Below, in pieces: positions 50,076 through 59,383 of a stretch of DNA of 64,000 nt; position 1 is the stretch's first letter; every line of letters begins with the position of its first letter. Below the pieces are notes generated by a model, which did not search any database, was not told the origin of the DNA, and saw only the letters and a list, made by a program, of their open reading frames with translations. Source of the stretch: Bacteroidota bacterium (lineage in GTDB: Bacteria > Bacteroidota > Bacteroidia > Chitinophagales > Chitinophagaceae); assembly GCA_005800655.1 (NCBI GenBank), contig SYEV01000087.1:1-64000 (forward strand), in the 5' to 3' direction. The position numbers were made by a program, and so were the translations under genes.

Positions 50076-51290
50076 ATGGAAAATAAAAGCATCGCACTAA
50101 AAGCATTAGAACAAGGAAAAGGAATATTACGACTTGCACCAACTTGGGTTCCAAGATCATTTTGTGTTCCAGGACGTCGTATTAAATTACATCCCGATGA
50201 TTATTATGTATTAGGTGGTGTGCGCGGCGGTATTGATGAGCGCTGGTTGTCATCTACAACGCCCGCTAAAAACGGACCATTGACGGGTGAAAACGAAGGA
50301 TTGAGTCCTGTTGTTTTTAATGATGGAAAAACAACACAACAGGTTTTATTAAAAGATGTGATTGATGAATTAAAAGGACAAATCATCGGCGATCGTTTGT
50401 GGAATGAATATAAAAGCTGGCCAATGTATTCAAAGTTTTTTGACAACATGGGGCCACTTCCACATCACGTACACCATAATGATGAAAAGGCAGCGCTGAT
50501 TGGACAAAAAGGAAAACCAGAAGCGTATTATTTTCCACCCCAATTAAATAATCACGGTGGCGATTTCCCGTATACTTTTATTGGCATTGCACCGGGCACG
50601 ACAATGGAGCAAATAAGAGAGTGCTTGGTTAATTTTTCTAAGGGAGATAATAAAATTACCAATTATTCACAAGCGTATAAGTTAGAACCAGGAACTGGTT
50701 GGGATGTACCCCCTGGATTATTACATGCACCCGGAAGTATGTGTACTTATGAACCACAAAAAGCATCGGATGTTTTTGCAATGTATCAATCTCTAGTTAA
50801 CGAAGCAATTATTCCTGATGAATTATTATGGAATGGCACACCGAAAGAAAGCATCGGCGATTATGATGCTTTATTAGATGTGCTGGACTGGGAATTAAAC
50901 GTTGATCCAAATACGATGGAAAATCGTTTTATGGCACCAAAACCAGTACACGATGTAAAAGAAATGCAAGCACAGGGATATATTGAAAATTGGATATGTT
51001 ATAAATCACATGATTTTAGTGCAAAGGAATTAACCGTATTCCCAGGACAAACCGTTACTATAAAGGACAGCGCAGCCTATGGCATAATTGTAATGCAAGG
51101 ACATGGTACAATGGGTGTTTGGGATATTGAAACACCCGCGCTAATTAGATACGGTCAGTTAACCAACGATGAATTTTTTATAAGCGAAGCCGCGGCTAAA
51201 GACGGAGTAAAAATTGTAAACAACTCTGACACCGATCCAATAGTAATATTAAAACACTTCGGTCCTCGTAATCCGGATTTGGTTTTATAA
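50076..51290 (+). CDS. Cupin protein, mannose-6-phosphate isomerase class I-like
   Basis: HHVHHNDEKAALIGQKGKPEAYYF cupin metal site; GWDVPPGLLHAPGSMCTYEPQ. Confidence 0.72.
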   Translation: MENKSIALKALEQGKGILRLAPTWVPRSFCVPGRRIKLHPDDYYVLGGVRGGIDERWLSSTTPAKNGPLTGENEGLSPVVFNDGKTTQQVLLKDVIDELKGQIIGDRLWNEYKSWPMYSKFFDNMGPLPHHVHHNDEKAALIGQKGKPEAYYFPPQLNNHGGDFPYTFIGIAPGTTMEQIRECLVNFSKGDNKITNYSQAYKLEPGTGWDVPPGLLHAPGSMCTYEPQKASDVFAMYQSLVNEAIIPDELLWNGTPKESIGDYDALLDVLDWELNVDPNTMENRFMAPKPVHDVKEMQAQGYIENWICYKSHDFSAKELTVFPGQTVTIKDSAAYGIIVMQGHGTMGVWDIETPALIRYGQLTNDEFFISEAAAKDGVKIVNNSDTDPIVILKHFGPRNPDLVL

Positions 51291-51335
51291 TAAACCGTAA
51301 ATAATTTTTATTAGTCACACACTTCAATACAAAAA

Positions 51336-54300
51336 ATGAATATAAAAAAAAGTGCAAACAAAATAATATTCGCAACTATTGCTGTTGTTGGGGTGGCCCT
51401 GTTGGCATTTAATCCTGCAGCACCAAGTAAACTACAGGTAAAAAAAGGAGCACATATTATTTTAGTAGGAAATAATTTAGGCTCGCGCATGATGAACTTT
51501 GGTTATTTTGAAACCGAACTTCAACTTCGTTATCCTAATAATGAATTGTATGTACGCAATATGTGTGATGGTGGTAACACACCGGGCTTTCGTCCACACT
51601 CTGGACGCCCCACCCCTTGGGCTTTTCCCGGCGCAGAAAAATTTCAAACCGAATTAGCGGACAACCCGCGCATGGAAGGATTTTTAGCTTATCCCGACGA
51701 ATGGATTGCAACTCATAAGGCCGATATTATTATTGCGATATTTGGTTTTGATGAATCCTTTGAAGGACCAGCCGGTGTTGAAAATTATAAAGCAGAATTA
51801 GAAGCATTTATAAAACATACCAAATCAAAAAAATATAATGGCAGTTCGGCACCACAGCTAGCGATTGTTTCTCCAATTGCATTTGAAGATCTTTCCAATA
51901 AGTTTGACTTACCTAACGGAAAAGCAGAAAATAAAAACCTACAACTTTATAAAGATGCCATGAAACAAGTGGCAGAAAAAAACGGGGTACTTTTTGTGGA
52001 TGCATTTACACCTACAAAAACATGGCTTGAAAACCCCACCAACGATTTAACCATTGATGGATCTCAATTAAATGATGATGGTTATAAAAAGGTTGCCCCA
52101 TTTTTAGTAGATGCGGTTTTCGGAAAATCGCCAGTCATTAATGAAGCGAATCGCGCAAAAGTGTTAGCTGCGGTAATTGAAAAGGATTGGATGTGGCACA
52201 ATGATTTCAAAGCACCGAATGGGGTACATGTGTTTGGACGTCGCTATGATCCATTTGGTCCAGGAAATTATCCGGCAGAGCTTCAAAAAATTAGAGAGAT
52301 GACAGTTATACGCGATTCTGCTGTCTGGTTTGCCGCTAAAGGAAAAAAATATGACCTTGAATCAGCTGATGCAAAAACATCACCGCTACCCGCTGTAGTA
52401 ACCAATTTTATGCCAACAGGAAAAGCAGAAGCGCCGAAATATTTATATGGTCAAGATGCAATTGATAAATTTATAATGGCACCGGGCTATAAAATAAATT
52501 TATTTGCTTCTGAAGTTGAATTTCCTGAACTAGCCAACCCTGTTCAAATTTCATTTGATAACAAAGGAAGATTATGGGTGGCCGTGATGCCCACCTATCC
52601 ACATTGGAAGCCAGGCGATCCAAAACCAAACGATAAATTAATTATTTTAGAAGATACCAATGGCGACGGAAAAGCAGATAAACAAACCACCTTTGCAGAT
52701 GGTCTGCAACTTCCTTTGGGATTTGAATTAGCACCAGAAGGTGTTTATCTTTCTCAAGGAACCAACTTCATGTTATTAAAAGATACCAATGGAGATGACG
52801 TTGCCGATACCCGTGAAATACTATTAAGCGGTTTTGATGACCACGATACACATCACGCACACCATGCATATACGACAGACCCCTCTGGTGCAATTTATAT
52901 GGGCGAGGGTGTTTTTTTATTGAACGATATTGAAACCTCTTATGGTCCGGTTCGTGGAACCAACGGTGGATTTTTTAGATACGATCCCAAAAATAAAAAA
53001 CTAGATCGCATTGCACAGCTTTCAATTCCAAATCCTTGGGGTATTGCTTTTGATGAGTGGGGCCAAGTTTTTTATGCAGAAACATCAGGACCCGAAGTCA
53101 CTTGGATGATGCCAGGCACCGTTAAATCAAGATATGCAGAAGCAACACCTAAAGCGGCTAATATTATAGAGGAAAGCCAAATGGTGCGCCCTACATCAGG
53201 AATAGAATTTGTTTCTAGTCGACATTTTCCTGACAATGTACAAGGCGATTTATTAATTAATAATACGATTGGTTTTTTAGGAACCAAACAACATCAAATG
53301 TTTGATGATGGCACTGGATATAAAAGCAAACTTCGTCATGATATCATGACTTCTTCTGACTTTAATTTCCGTCCTGTTGATTTAGAATTTGCGCCCGATG
53401 GTTCTTTATATATTGCAGACTGGCACAATGTTTTAATTGGACACATGCAACATAATGCACGCGATCCATTAAGAGATCATGTGCACGGTCGTATCTATCG
53501 CATTACTTATCCTTCACGTCCTCTAGTTGTTCCAGCTAAAGTAGCAGGTGCAAGCGTGGATGAGTTATTAAATAACTTAACACTCCCTGAATATCGTACA
53601 AGATACAGAACACGTCGTGAATTACGCGCACATCCAGCAAGCGAAGTATTACCAAAGCTAAAAACATGGGTAGCACAATTAGATAAAACAGCGCCGACGT
53701 ATGAAAAGTTTTTAATGGAAGCATTATGGGTGAGCTGGGGTCAAAACAAAGTGGATCAAGATTTACTTCGTCAATTATTAAACGCAAAGGATTATCGCGT
53801 TAGAGCCGCTGCGGTTGAAGTCGTTCGTTTCAATGAAAAACAATTACCAGACCAAGCCAACCTATTATTAAATGCAGCAAAAGATGAAAATAGCCGTGTA
53901 AGATTAGAAGCGATAGTAGCAGCATCTTGGCTGCCTAAAGAAAAAGGATTGGCGATTGAAACAGAAGCTGCAAAAAAACCATTAGATAGCTGGATGGTTA
54001 AAGCGCACAAAACAGCAGTAGCACATTTAGAGGGGCACAATGTTGCGGTTAAAAAAGCACCAGCTATAAAAGAGGTTGCTGGCGAAGTAAGTGCTACTTT
54101 AATTCAAACAGGAAAAGAAATTTATTTACGAGATGGGTTTTGTAATACCTGTCATCAACCGAATGGTAAAGGATTGGCCGCATCTGGTTTTCCGCCACTA
54201 ACCGAATCAAAATGGGTTGTAGGAAATCAAGATCGATTAATAAAAATTGTATTGAAAGGTATTTATGGTCCAATCGTGGTGAATGGAAAAAAATATCCAG

Positions 54301-54503
54301 GACAAGTGCCAATGACACCTTATGGTGGATTATTGAATGATAAAGAAGTAGCAGCAGTGCTTACCTATATTAGAAATTCATTTGGAAACAAAGCATCGGC
54401 GGTGGACGAAAAAACAGTAAAAAGAGTGCGCGAAGAAATAAAAAATAAGGTTGGATTTTATTCACCCGATGAACTATTATTATTACACCCAATGGAACAA
54501 TAA
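51336..54503 (+). CDS. SGNH-like domain + PVC-type dehydrogenase propeller + HEAT-like repeats + cytochrome c (CxxCH)
   Basis: SGNH-like N-terminus (HIILVGNNLGSRM...DGSQLNDDGYKKVAPFL), FDNKGRLWVAVMPTYPHWKPGDPKPNDKLIILEDTNGDGKADK, heme motif CNTCH. Confidence 0.86.
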   Translation: MNIKKSANKIIFATIAVVGVALLAFNPAAPSKLQVKKGAHIILVGNNLGSRMMNFGYFETELQLRYPNNELYVRNMCDGGNTPGFRPHSGRPTPWAFPGAEKFQTELADNPRMEGFLAYPDEWIATHKADIIIAIFGFDESFEGPAGVENYKAELEAFIKHTKSKKYNGSSAPQLAIVSPIAFEDLSNKFDLPNGKAENKNLQLYKDAMKQVAEKNGVLFVDAFTPTKTWLENPTNDLTIDGSQLNDDGYKKVAPFLVDAVFGKSPVINEANRAKVLAAVIEKDWMWHNDFKAPNGVHVFGRRYDPFGPGNYPAELQKIREMTVIRDSAVWFAAKGKKYDLESADAKTSPLPAVVTNFMPTGKAEAPKYLYGQDAIDKFIMAPGYKINLFASEVEFPELANPVQISFDNKGRLWVAVMPTYPHWKPGDPKPNDKLIILEDTNGDGKADKQTTFADGLQLPLGFELAPEGVYLSQGTNFMLLKDTNGDDVADTREILLSGFDDHDTHHAHHAYTTDPSGAIYMGEGVFLLNDIETSYGPVRGTNGGFFRYDPKNKKLDRIAQLSIPNPWGIAFDEWGQVFYAETSGPEVTWMMPGTVKSRYAEATPKAANIIEESQMVRPTSGIEFVSSRHFPDNVQGDLLINNTIGFLGTKQHQMFDDGTGYKSKLRHDIMTSSDFNFRPVDLEFAPDGSLYIADWHNVLIGHMQHNARDPLRDHVHGRIYRITYPSRPLVVPAKVAGASVDELLNNLTLPEYRTRYRTRRELRAHPASEVLPKLKTWVAQLDKTAPTYEKFLMEALWVSWGQNKVDQDLLRQLLNAKDYRVRAAAVEVVRFNEKQLPDQANLLLNAAKDENSRVRLEAIVAASWLPKEKGLAIETEAAKKPLDSWMVKAHKTAVAHLEGHNVAVKKAPAIKEVAGEVSATLIQTGKEIYLRDGFCNTCHQPNGKGLAASGFPPLTESKWVVGNQDRLIKIVLKGIYGPIVVNGKKYPGQVPMTPYGGLLNDKEVAAVLTYIRNSFGNKASAVDEKTVKRVREEIKNKVGFYSPDELLLLHPMEQ

Positions 54504-54541
54504 TAGGCGACCATTTTTTAAACTAGGATTAAAAATTTTAT

Positions 54542-55441
54542 ATGAAAAAACTTTACGTATTAAAACAGGGTATCTTTTGTTTGCTGTTTATATTATTGAC
54601 CATGTTATGCTATAGCCAAAATTCAAAAAATAAAACCAACAAAAAACCATTAGTGGTATTTGTTACAGGAGATCATGAATATGGCGGAGAGTCAACCCTA
54701 CCCATCATTGCAGCCGAGCTTGAAAAAAATTATGGTTTCAGAACAAAAGTATTAAAATCATTCCCCGATCAAAATGCGGAAGAAAATATTCCAGGATTAG
54801 ACGCATTGAAGGAAGCAGATATTGCAGTTTTTTTTCTTCGTTGGCGTAGGCTTCCAGCAGACCAAATACAACATATTGAAGATTATTTAAAAACAGGAAA
54901 GCCACTGGTTGGATTTAGAACAACCACGCATGCTTTCAATTACCCCAAAGGTCATCCATTACAAAAATGGAACGCCTTTGGTGAATTTGCATTTAACACA
55001 CCTCCGGGTTGGGGCGGTGTTGCAAAACATACACACTATGGACACGAATCATCTACCGATGTAAATATTATTAAGAGCGAAGCCAACAACGAATTATTAA
55101 CGGGTGTTGGTGACAACTTTCATGTAAGATCATGGCTGTATCAAGTATTACCAAGTTACCCTATAAAGGGATCTGTATTATTAATGAATGGACACTCCAT
55201 CAACCCTGCTGATAAAAAGGCATATGACAATCCAGTAACCTGGACGGGTACTAACAGATATGGCGCAAAATTTTTCTTTACTACGATGGGACATCCTGAA
55301 GATTTTGATCAAGAGCCATTCCAACATTTGGTGATTAATGCAATGCATTGGATTGCTGGAAAAAAGATTCCTAAAAATTGGGCTGGAAAAATAAATATTA
55401 ATGTTCCGTATCGTGGTATTGTATCATCTACAATAAAATAA
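54542..55441 (+). CDS. Secreted ThuA-domain protein
   Basis: PLVVFVTGDHEYGGESTLPIIA; TGKPLVGFRTTTHAF; FFTTMGHPEDFDQEPFQHLVINAMHWIAG. Confidence 0.87.
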   Translation: MKKLYVLKQGIFCLLFILLTMLCYSQNSKNKTNKKPLVVFVTGDHEYGGESTLPIIAAELEKNYGFRTKVLKSFPDQNAEENIPGLDALKEADIAVFFLRWRRLPADQIQHIEDYLKTGKPLVGFRTTTHAFNYPKGHPLQKWNAFGEFAFNTPPGWGGVAKHTHYGHESSTDVNIIKSEANNELLTGVGDNFHVRSWLYQVLPSYPIKGSVLLMNGHSINPADKKAYDNPVTWTGTNRYGAKFFFTTMGHPEDFDQEPFQHLVINAMHWIAGKKIPKNWAGKININVPYRGIVSSTIK

Positions 55442-55450
55442 AAGTATAGC

Positions 55451-56299
55451 ATGAATAATATTGGTTTTAATACGCTAGCATGGTCTGCTTCGGTTTCAGA
55501 CGATTTGTTTCCAATTATGGATCGATTAAAAAAAATTGGCTTCGATGGTGTTGAGTGTTTGGTGGGATCGCCTGACGAAAAAGCATATAGTCGCCTTGGT
55601 GCATATGCAAAGAATATTGGACTTGAAACCGTGAGCGTTTTTGTGGTAGGCAAGGATGAGAATCCAGTGGATCCCTCTCCTGCTGTGCGCGCGAAAGCAT
55701 TAGACAGAATCAAATGGGGTATTGACCGCGCGCATGATATGAACGCAAAAATATTGTGTGGTCCTTTTCACTCCGCGCATGGTGTTTTTACAAAACAACC
55801 ACCCCAACAACTCGAATATGCATTATGTGCTGAAGTGTTGCACGCAGCAGGTGAACACGCGAAGCAAGCGGGTATTACATTAGCAGTGGAGGCGCTCAAT
55901 CGATTTGAGTGTTATTTGTGTAATACCATGGATCAATTAAAAACACTAGTTACATTAGCAGATCATCCAAATGTGCAAGCCATGTATGATACGCATCACG
56001 CAAATATTGAAGAGAAAAAAAATAGCGTAGCATTACAAACCATTGGCCCAGTTTTATCACATGTACATATTAGCGAAAACGATCGGGGTACACCGGGTGA
56101 TGGGCATGTACAATGGGAGGATATTTTTTCAACATTAAAATCCATACAATATAAAGGCTGGTTTACCATTGAAGCTTTTTCGCGCAATGATCCAGACTTT
56201 GCAAATGCCATTAATGTATGGCGTGAATATTCATCTCCTTGGGATATTGCTGAAAACGGATTAGCATTTATTAAAAAACATTTAAACGAAACCATATGA
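55451..56299 (+). CDS. Sugar phosphate isomerase/epimerase (hydroxypyruvate isomerase-like TIM barrel)
   Basis: ITLAVEALNRFECYLCNTMDQ; MYDTHHANIEEK; VHISENDRGTPGDGHVQWEDIF. Confidence 0.9.
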   Translation: MNNIGFNTLAWSASVSDDLFPIMDRLKKIGFDGVECLVGSPDEKAYSRLGAYAKNIGLETVSVFVVGKDENPVDPSPAVRAKALDRIKWGIDRAHDMNAKILCGPFHSAHGVFTKQPPQQLEYALCAEVLHAAGEHAKQAGITLAVEALNRFECYLCNTMDQLKTLVTLADHPNVQAMYDTHHANIEEKKNSVALQTIGPVLSHVHISENDRGTPGDGHVQWEDIFSTLKSIQYKGWFTIEAFSRNDPDFANAINVWREYSSPWDIAENGLAFIKKHLNETI

Positions 56300-57330
56300 A
56301 AAACAATTATCCAAAATTACACAACGCAACATGGCCGGGTATTGTAGGCAAGGGCCCAGATTCTGAACCACCAATAAGTTTAGACACTTTATTGGATTTA
56401 ACAGTGAACGCTGAAGTAGACGGCGTAAAGTTTGATGGTATTGACCTTGGACTTTTTGAACCACATTTTAATATTGATGAATCGGATGATGGCATAAAAA
56501 GATTTGCAGAAAAAGTTTCCAAATTAAATTTAAATGTAGGAAGCTTGGTAGCACCTATCTGGGGTGGACCAGCGATGGGATCAAAAGAAGATCGCGCAGT
56601 TTTTGTGGACATGGTAAAAAGATCATGTCGTTTTGGTCAAAAATTAAAAGAGTATGGTGTAAGGCCAAGTGGTATTATAAGAATTGATTCAGCGAGTAAG
56701 CCAGAAGCCTGGAGCGCAGATCCAGTGAACAACACAAAATTAATCGCAGCAACTTTTAGAGAAGCTTGTGATGTGGCCGCAGATTTTGGAGAAAAATTAG
56801 CAGCAGAAGGAGAAATTTGTTGGGGTGGAATGCATAGCTGGACCGCAATGATTGAAACTTTAGAATCAGTAGATCGACCAAACATTGGATTCCAAGCGGA
56901 TATGGCACACACACTTTTATATTTATTAGGATACAATAGTCCACAGGATCGCATCTTACCAGAAAATTTTGATTGGAATGATCAAGCAACATTAGATGCT
57001 GGATTAAAAAAATTAACGGCAGTCTTACGCCCATGGACACTTGATTTTCATGTTGCACAAAACGACGGAACCGTTCATGGCACAGGTGCGCATGATAAAA
57101 CAGGTCGTCACTGTCAAGCCCTTGATCCAAATGGTAAATTAGATATCGCAAAGCATGCAGGATTTTGGCTACGCAATGAGGATGGTGCATTAACAAAAGC
57201 GTTTAAACATATTTGTTGGGATGGTTGTATGTTCCCGAATGAAGTAATGACCAAACAACAAACATGGAATGATATATTAGCATCTATGATTAAAGTACGC
57301 GACCAACATGGTTGGTATGAAGCAGAATAA
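56296..57330 (+). CDS. Sugar phosphate isomerase/epimerase (TIM barrel)
   Basis: 4-bp ATGA overlap with the upstream gene; VDGVKFDGIDLGLFEPH; GEICWGGMHSWTAMIETLESVDRPNIGFQADMAH. Confidence 0.83.
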   Translation: MKNNYPKLHNATWPGIVGKGPDSEPPISLDTLLDLTVNAEVDGVKFDGIDLGLFEPHFNIDESDDGIKRFAEKVSKLNLNVGSLVAPIWGGPAMGSKEDRAVFVDMVKRSCRFGQKLKEYGVRPSGIIRIDSASKPEAWSADPVNNTKLIAATFREACDVAADFGEKLAAEGEICWGGMHSWTAMIETLESVDRPNIGFQADMAHTLLYLLGYNSPQDRILPENFDWNDQATLDAGLKKLTAVLRPWTLDFHVAQNDGTVHGTGAHDKTGRHCQALDPNGKLDIAKHAGFWLRNEDGALTKAFKHICWDGCMFPNEVMTKQQTWNDILASMIKVRDQHGWYEAE

Positions 57331-57363
57331 TTTTTACAATAAACTATTTTAATTATTAAAAAT

Positions 57364-58515
57364 ATGGCAACTAAAAAAACATTAAATATTGGATTAATCG
57401 GTGGCGGATTTATGGGACGCACACACTCAAACGGCTATCGTCGTGTGCCTAACTTTTTACCTGATCTTGAATATACACCCGTGTTAAAAGCAGTTTGTTT
57501 TCGTAATGAAACAAAAGCAAAAGCATTTGCAGAACAATGGGGCTATGAAAGTTTTGAAACTGATTGGAGAAAAATTATCGCGCGCGCGGATATTGATGCA
57601 GTAGATATATGTACACCCAATGATACACATGCTGAAATTGCAATCGCTGCAGCAGCTGCAGGAAAAATGATCTTATGTGAAAAACCATTAGCGCGCGATT
57701 TAGCAGAATCACAATTAATGGTAGACGCCATTGAAAAAGCAGGTGTAAAAAATACCGTTTGGTATAACTATCGTCGTTTACCAGCAGTTACTTTAGCAAA
57801 ACAAATTATTGACTCGGGTAAGCTGGGAAAAATATATCACTACCGCGCCAACTTTTTACAGGACTGGACAATCAACGAGGCGCTACCGCAAGGTGGTGAA
57901 GGATTGTGGCGCATGGACGCAGCCGTAGCTGGCTCGGGTGTGTTGGGTGATTTACTTTCACACTGTATTGATACAGCGATGTGGTTGAATGGCGGCATTA
58001 AAGATGTATCTGCTATGACCGAGACATTTGTTAAGCAACGTATGCATCAATTAACAGGAAAAGTAGAAGAGGTGAAAATTGACGATGCATGTTCTTTCTT
58101 GTGTCATTTTAATAATGGTTCATTGGACTTGTTTGAATCTACCAGATATGCACGCGGACATAAAGCATTATATACTTTTGAAATTAATGGCGCGAATGCA
58201 TCTATTCGTTGGGACTTACATGACTTAAATAGATTAGAGTTTTATGATAACACCGATGAATCAAAACTAAAGGGTTGGAGAACCATACATATCACCGACG
58301 GCGATCATCCTTATATGGACAAGTGGTGGGTTCCAGGATTGAGTATTGGATATGAACATTCTTTTGTACATCAAGCCGCTGATTTTTTAAGAAGCATTGA
58401 AACGGGCGAATCATGTTCTCCTACTTTTAAAGAAGCTTTGGATACACAAAAAGTTTGTGACGCAGTTGCTGCTTCAGCGGCCTCTCGTAGTTGGAAGGAT
58501 TGTGGTGTTAAATAA
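57364..58515 (+). CDS. Gfo/Idh/MocA family oxidoreductase (no signal peptide)
   Basis: [54 protein letters not shown]. Confidence 0.93.
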   Translation: MATKKTLNIGLIGGGFMGRTHSNGYRRVPNFLPDLEYTPVLKAVCFRNETKAKAFAEQWGYESFETDWRKIIARADIDAVDICTPNDTHAEIAIAAAAAGKMILCEKPLARDLAESQLMVDAIEKAGVKNTVWYNYRRLPAVTLAKQIIDSGKLGKIYHYRANFLQDWTINEALPQGGEGLWRMDAAVAGSGVLGDLLSHCIDTAMWLNGGIKDVSAMTETFVKQRMHQLTGKVEEVKIDDACSFLCHFNNGSLDLFESTRYARGHKALYTFEINGANASIRWDLHDLNRLEFYDNTDESKLKGWRTIHITDGDHPYMDKWWVPGLSIGYEHSFVHQAADFLRSIETGESCSPTFKEALDTQKVCDAVAASAASRSWKDCGVK

Positions 58516-58545
58516 AATGGCAGATAAAAATTAATTTAAAATTAA

Positions 58546-59253
58546 ATGAATCAAAAAAATCTTTCCCGAATTGTAATCGCCATTTGTTTATTGGGTAATA
58601 CAGTTACAACGAATGCACAACAAAAGAAGGACGGCTTTGTTAAAATATTTAATGGCAAGTCCATGGCGGGTTGGGAAGCCGATACCACTTTTTGGAAAGT
58701 GAAGGACAATAGTTTTGTTGGAGAGGTAACACCACAAACGCCCATTAAAACAAATACCTTTTTAATCTACCGCGAAAGCTTACCTGCCGATTTTGAATTA
58801 AAAGCAAAGTATCGCATAAGCGCGGAAGGCAATAGTGGTATTAATTATAGAAGTGAGGAGCTTCCTACTATTAAATACGCATTAAAAGGATACCAAGCAG
58901 ATATCGATGGTGGTAATGTTTACACTGGACAAAACTATGAGGAGCGTGGTCGGGGCTTTTTAGCAAAGCGTGGTGAGATAGCTGTTTTAAAAACCGATCT
59001 TAAACCTACTATCACAGGCTCAGTTGGAAATGCAGATTCTTTAAAAGCTAAAATTAAAACCAACGACTGGAATGATATCCATATTATCGTAAGGGGCAAC
59101 CACATGCAACACTATATTAATGGTGTATTAATGAGTGAGGTTACAGATGAGGACCCTGAAAAGCGCAAAATGAGCGGTTTATTGGGTTTCCAAGTACATG
59201 TTTCCAAAACCATGAAAGTGGAATACCGCAAAGTGTTTTTAAAAGAGCTTTAA
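58546..59253 (+). CDS. DUF1080 / 3-keto-disaccharide hydrolase family protein, secreted
   Basis: Signal peptide; FVKIFNGKSMAGWEADTTFWKVKDNSFVGE; SGINYRSEE; NDWNDIHIIVRGNHMQHYINGVLMSEVTDED. Confidence 0.92.
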   Translation: MNQKNLSRIVIAICLLGNTVTTNAQQKKDGFVKIFNGKSMAGWEADTTFWKVKDNSFVGEVTPQTPIKTNTFLIYRESLPADFELKAKYRISAEGNSGINYRSEELPTIKYALKGYQADIDGGNVYTGQNYEERGRGFLAKRGEIAVLKTDLKPTITGSVGNADSLKAKIKTNDWNDIHIIVRGNHMQHYINGVLMSEVTDEDPEKRKMSGLLGFQVHVSKTMKVEYRKVFLKEL

Positions 59254-59282
59254 TAGCCTCCCAAAATATAGAATTAATTAAG

Positions 59283-59301
59283 GCCACCGCACACCGGTGG
59301 C
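59283..59301 (+). terminator. Hairpin terminator at the end of the keto-sugar cluster
   Basis: GCCACCG / CGGTGGC stem, loop CACAC; only a modest downstream T run. Confidence 0.5.
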
Positions 59302-59383
59302 TATTTAGTTTTTAGCAGTTAATATATAAATCGTAATTTTCAATACCCCCAAAGGTTATTTAATAACTTAACAATTTTATTGT

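Noticed and set aside
56637-57422. Overlapping minus-strand ORFs of 102-146 aa
   Set aside because: Antisense to two confidently assigned genes, no recognisable domain, mutually overlapping frames.
2940-59253. Classical SusC/SusD polysaccharide utilisation locus
   Set aside because: No TonB-dependent receptor or SusD-like lipoprotein is encoded anywhere in the window despite sulfatases, sialidase and GH-like genes.
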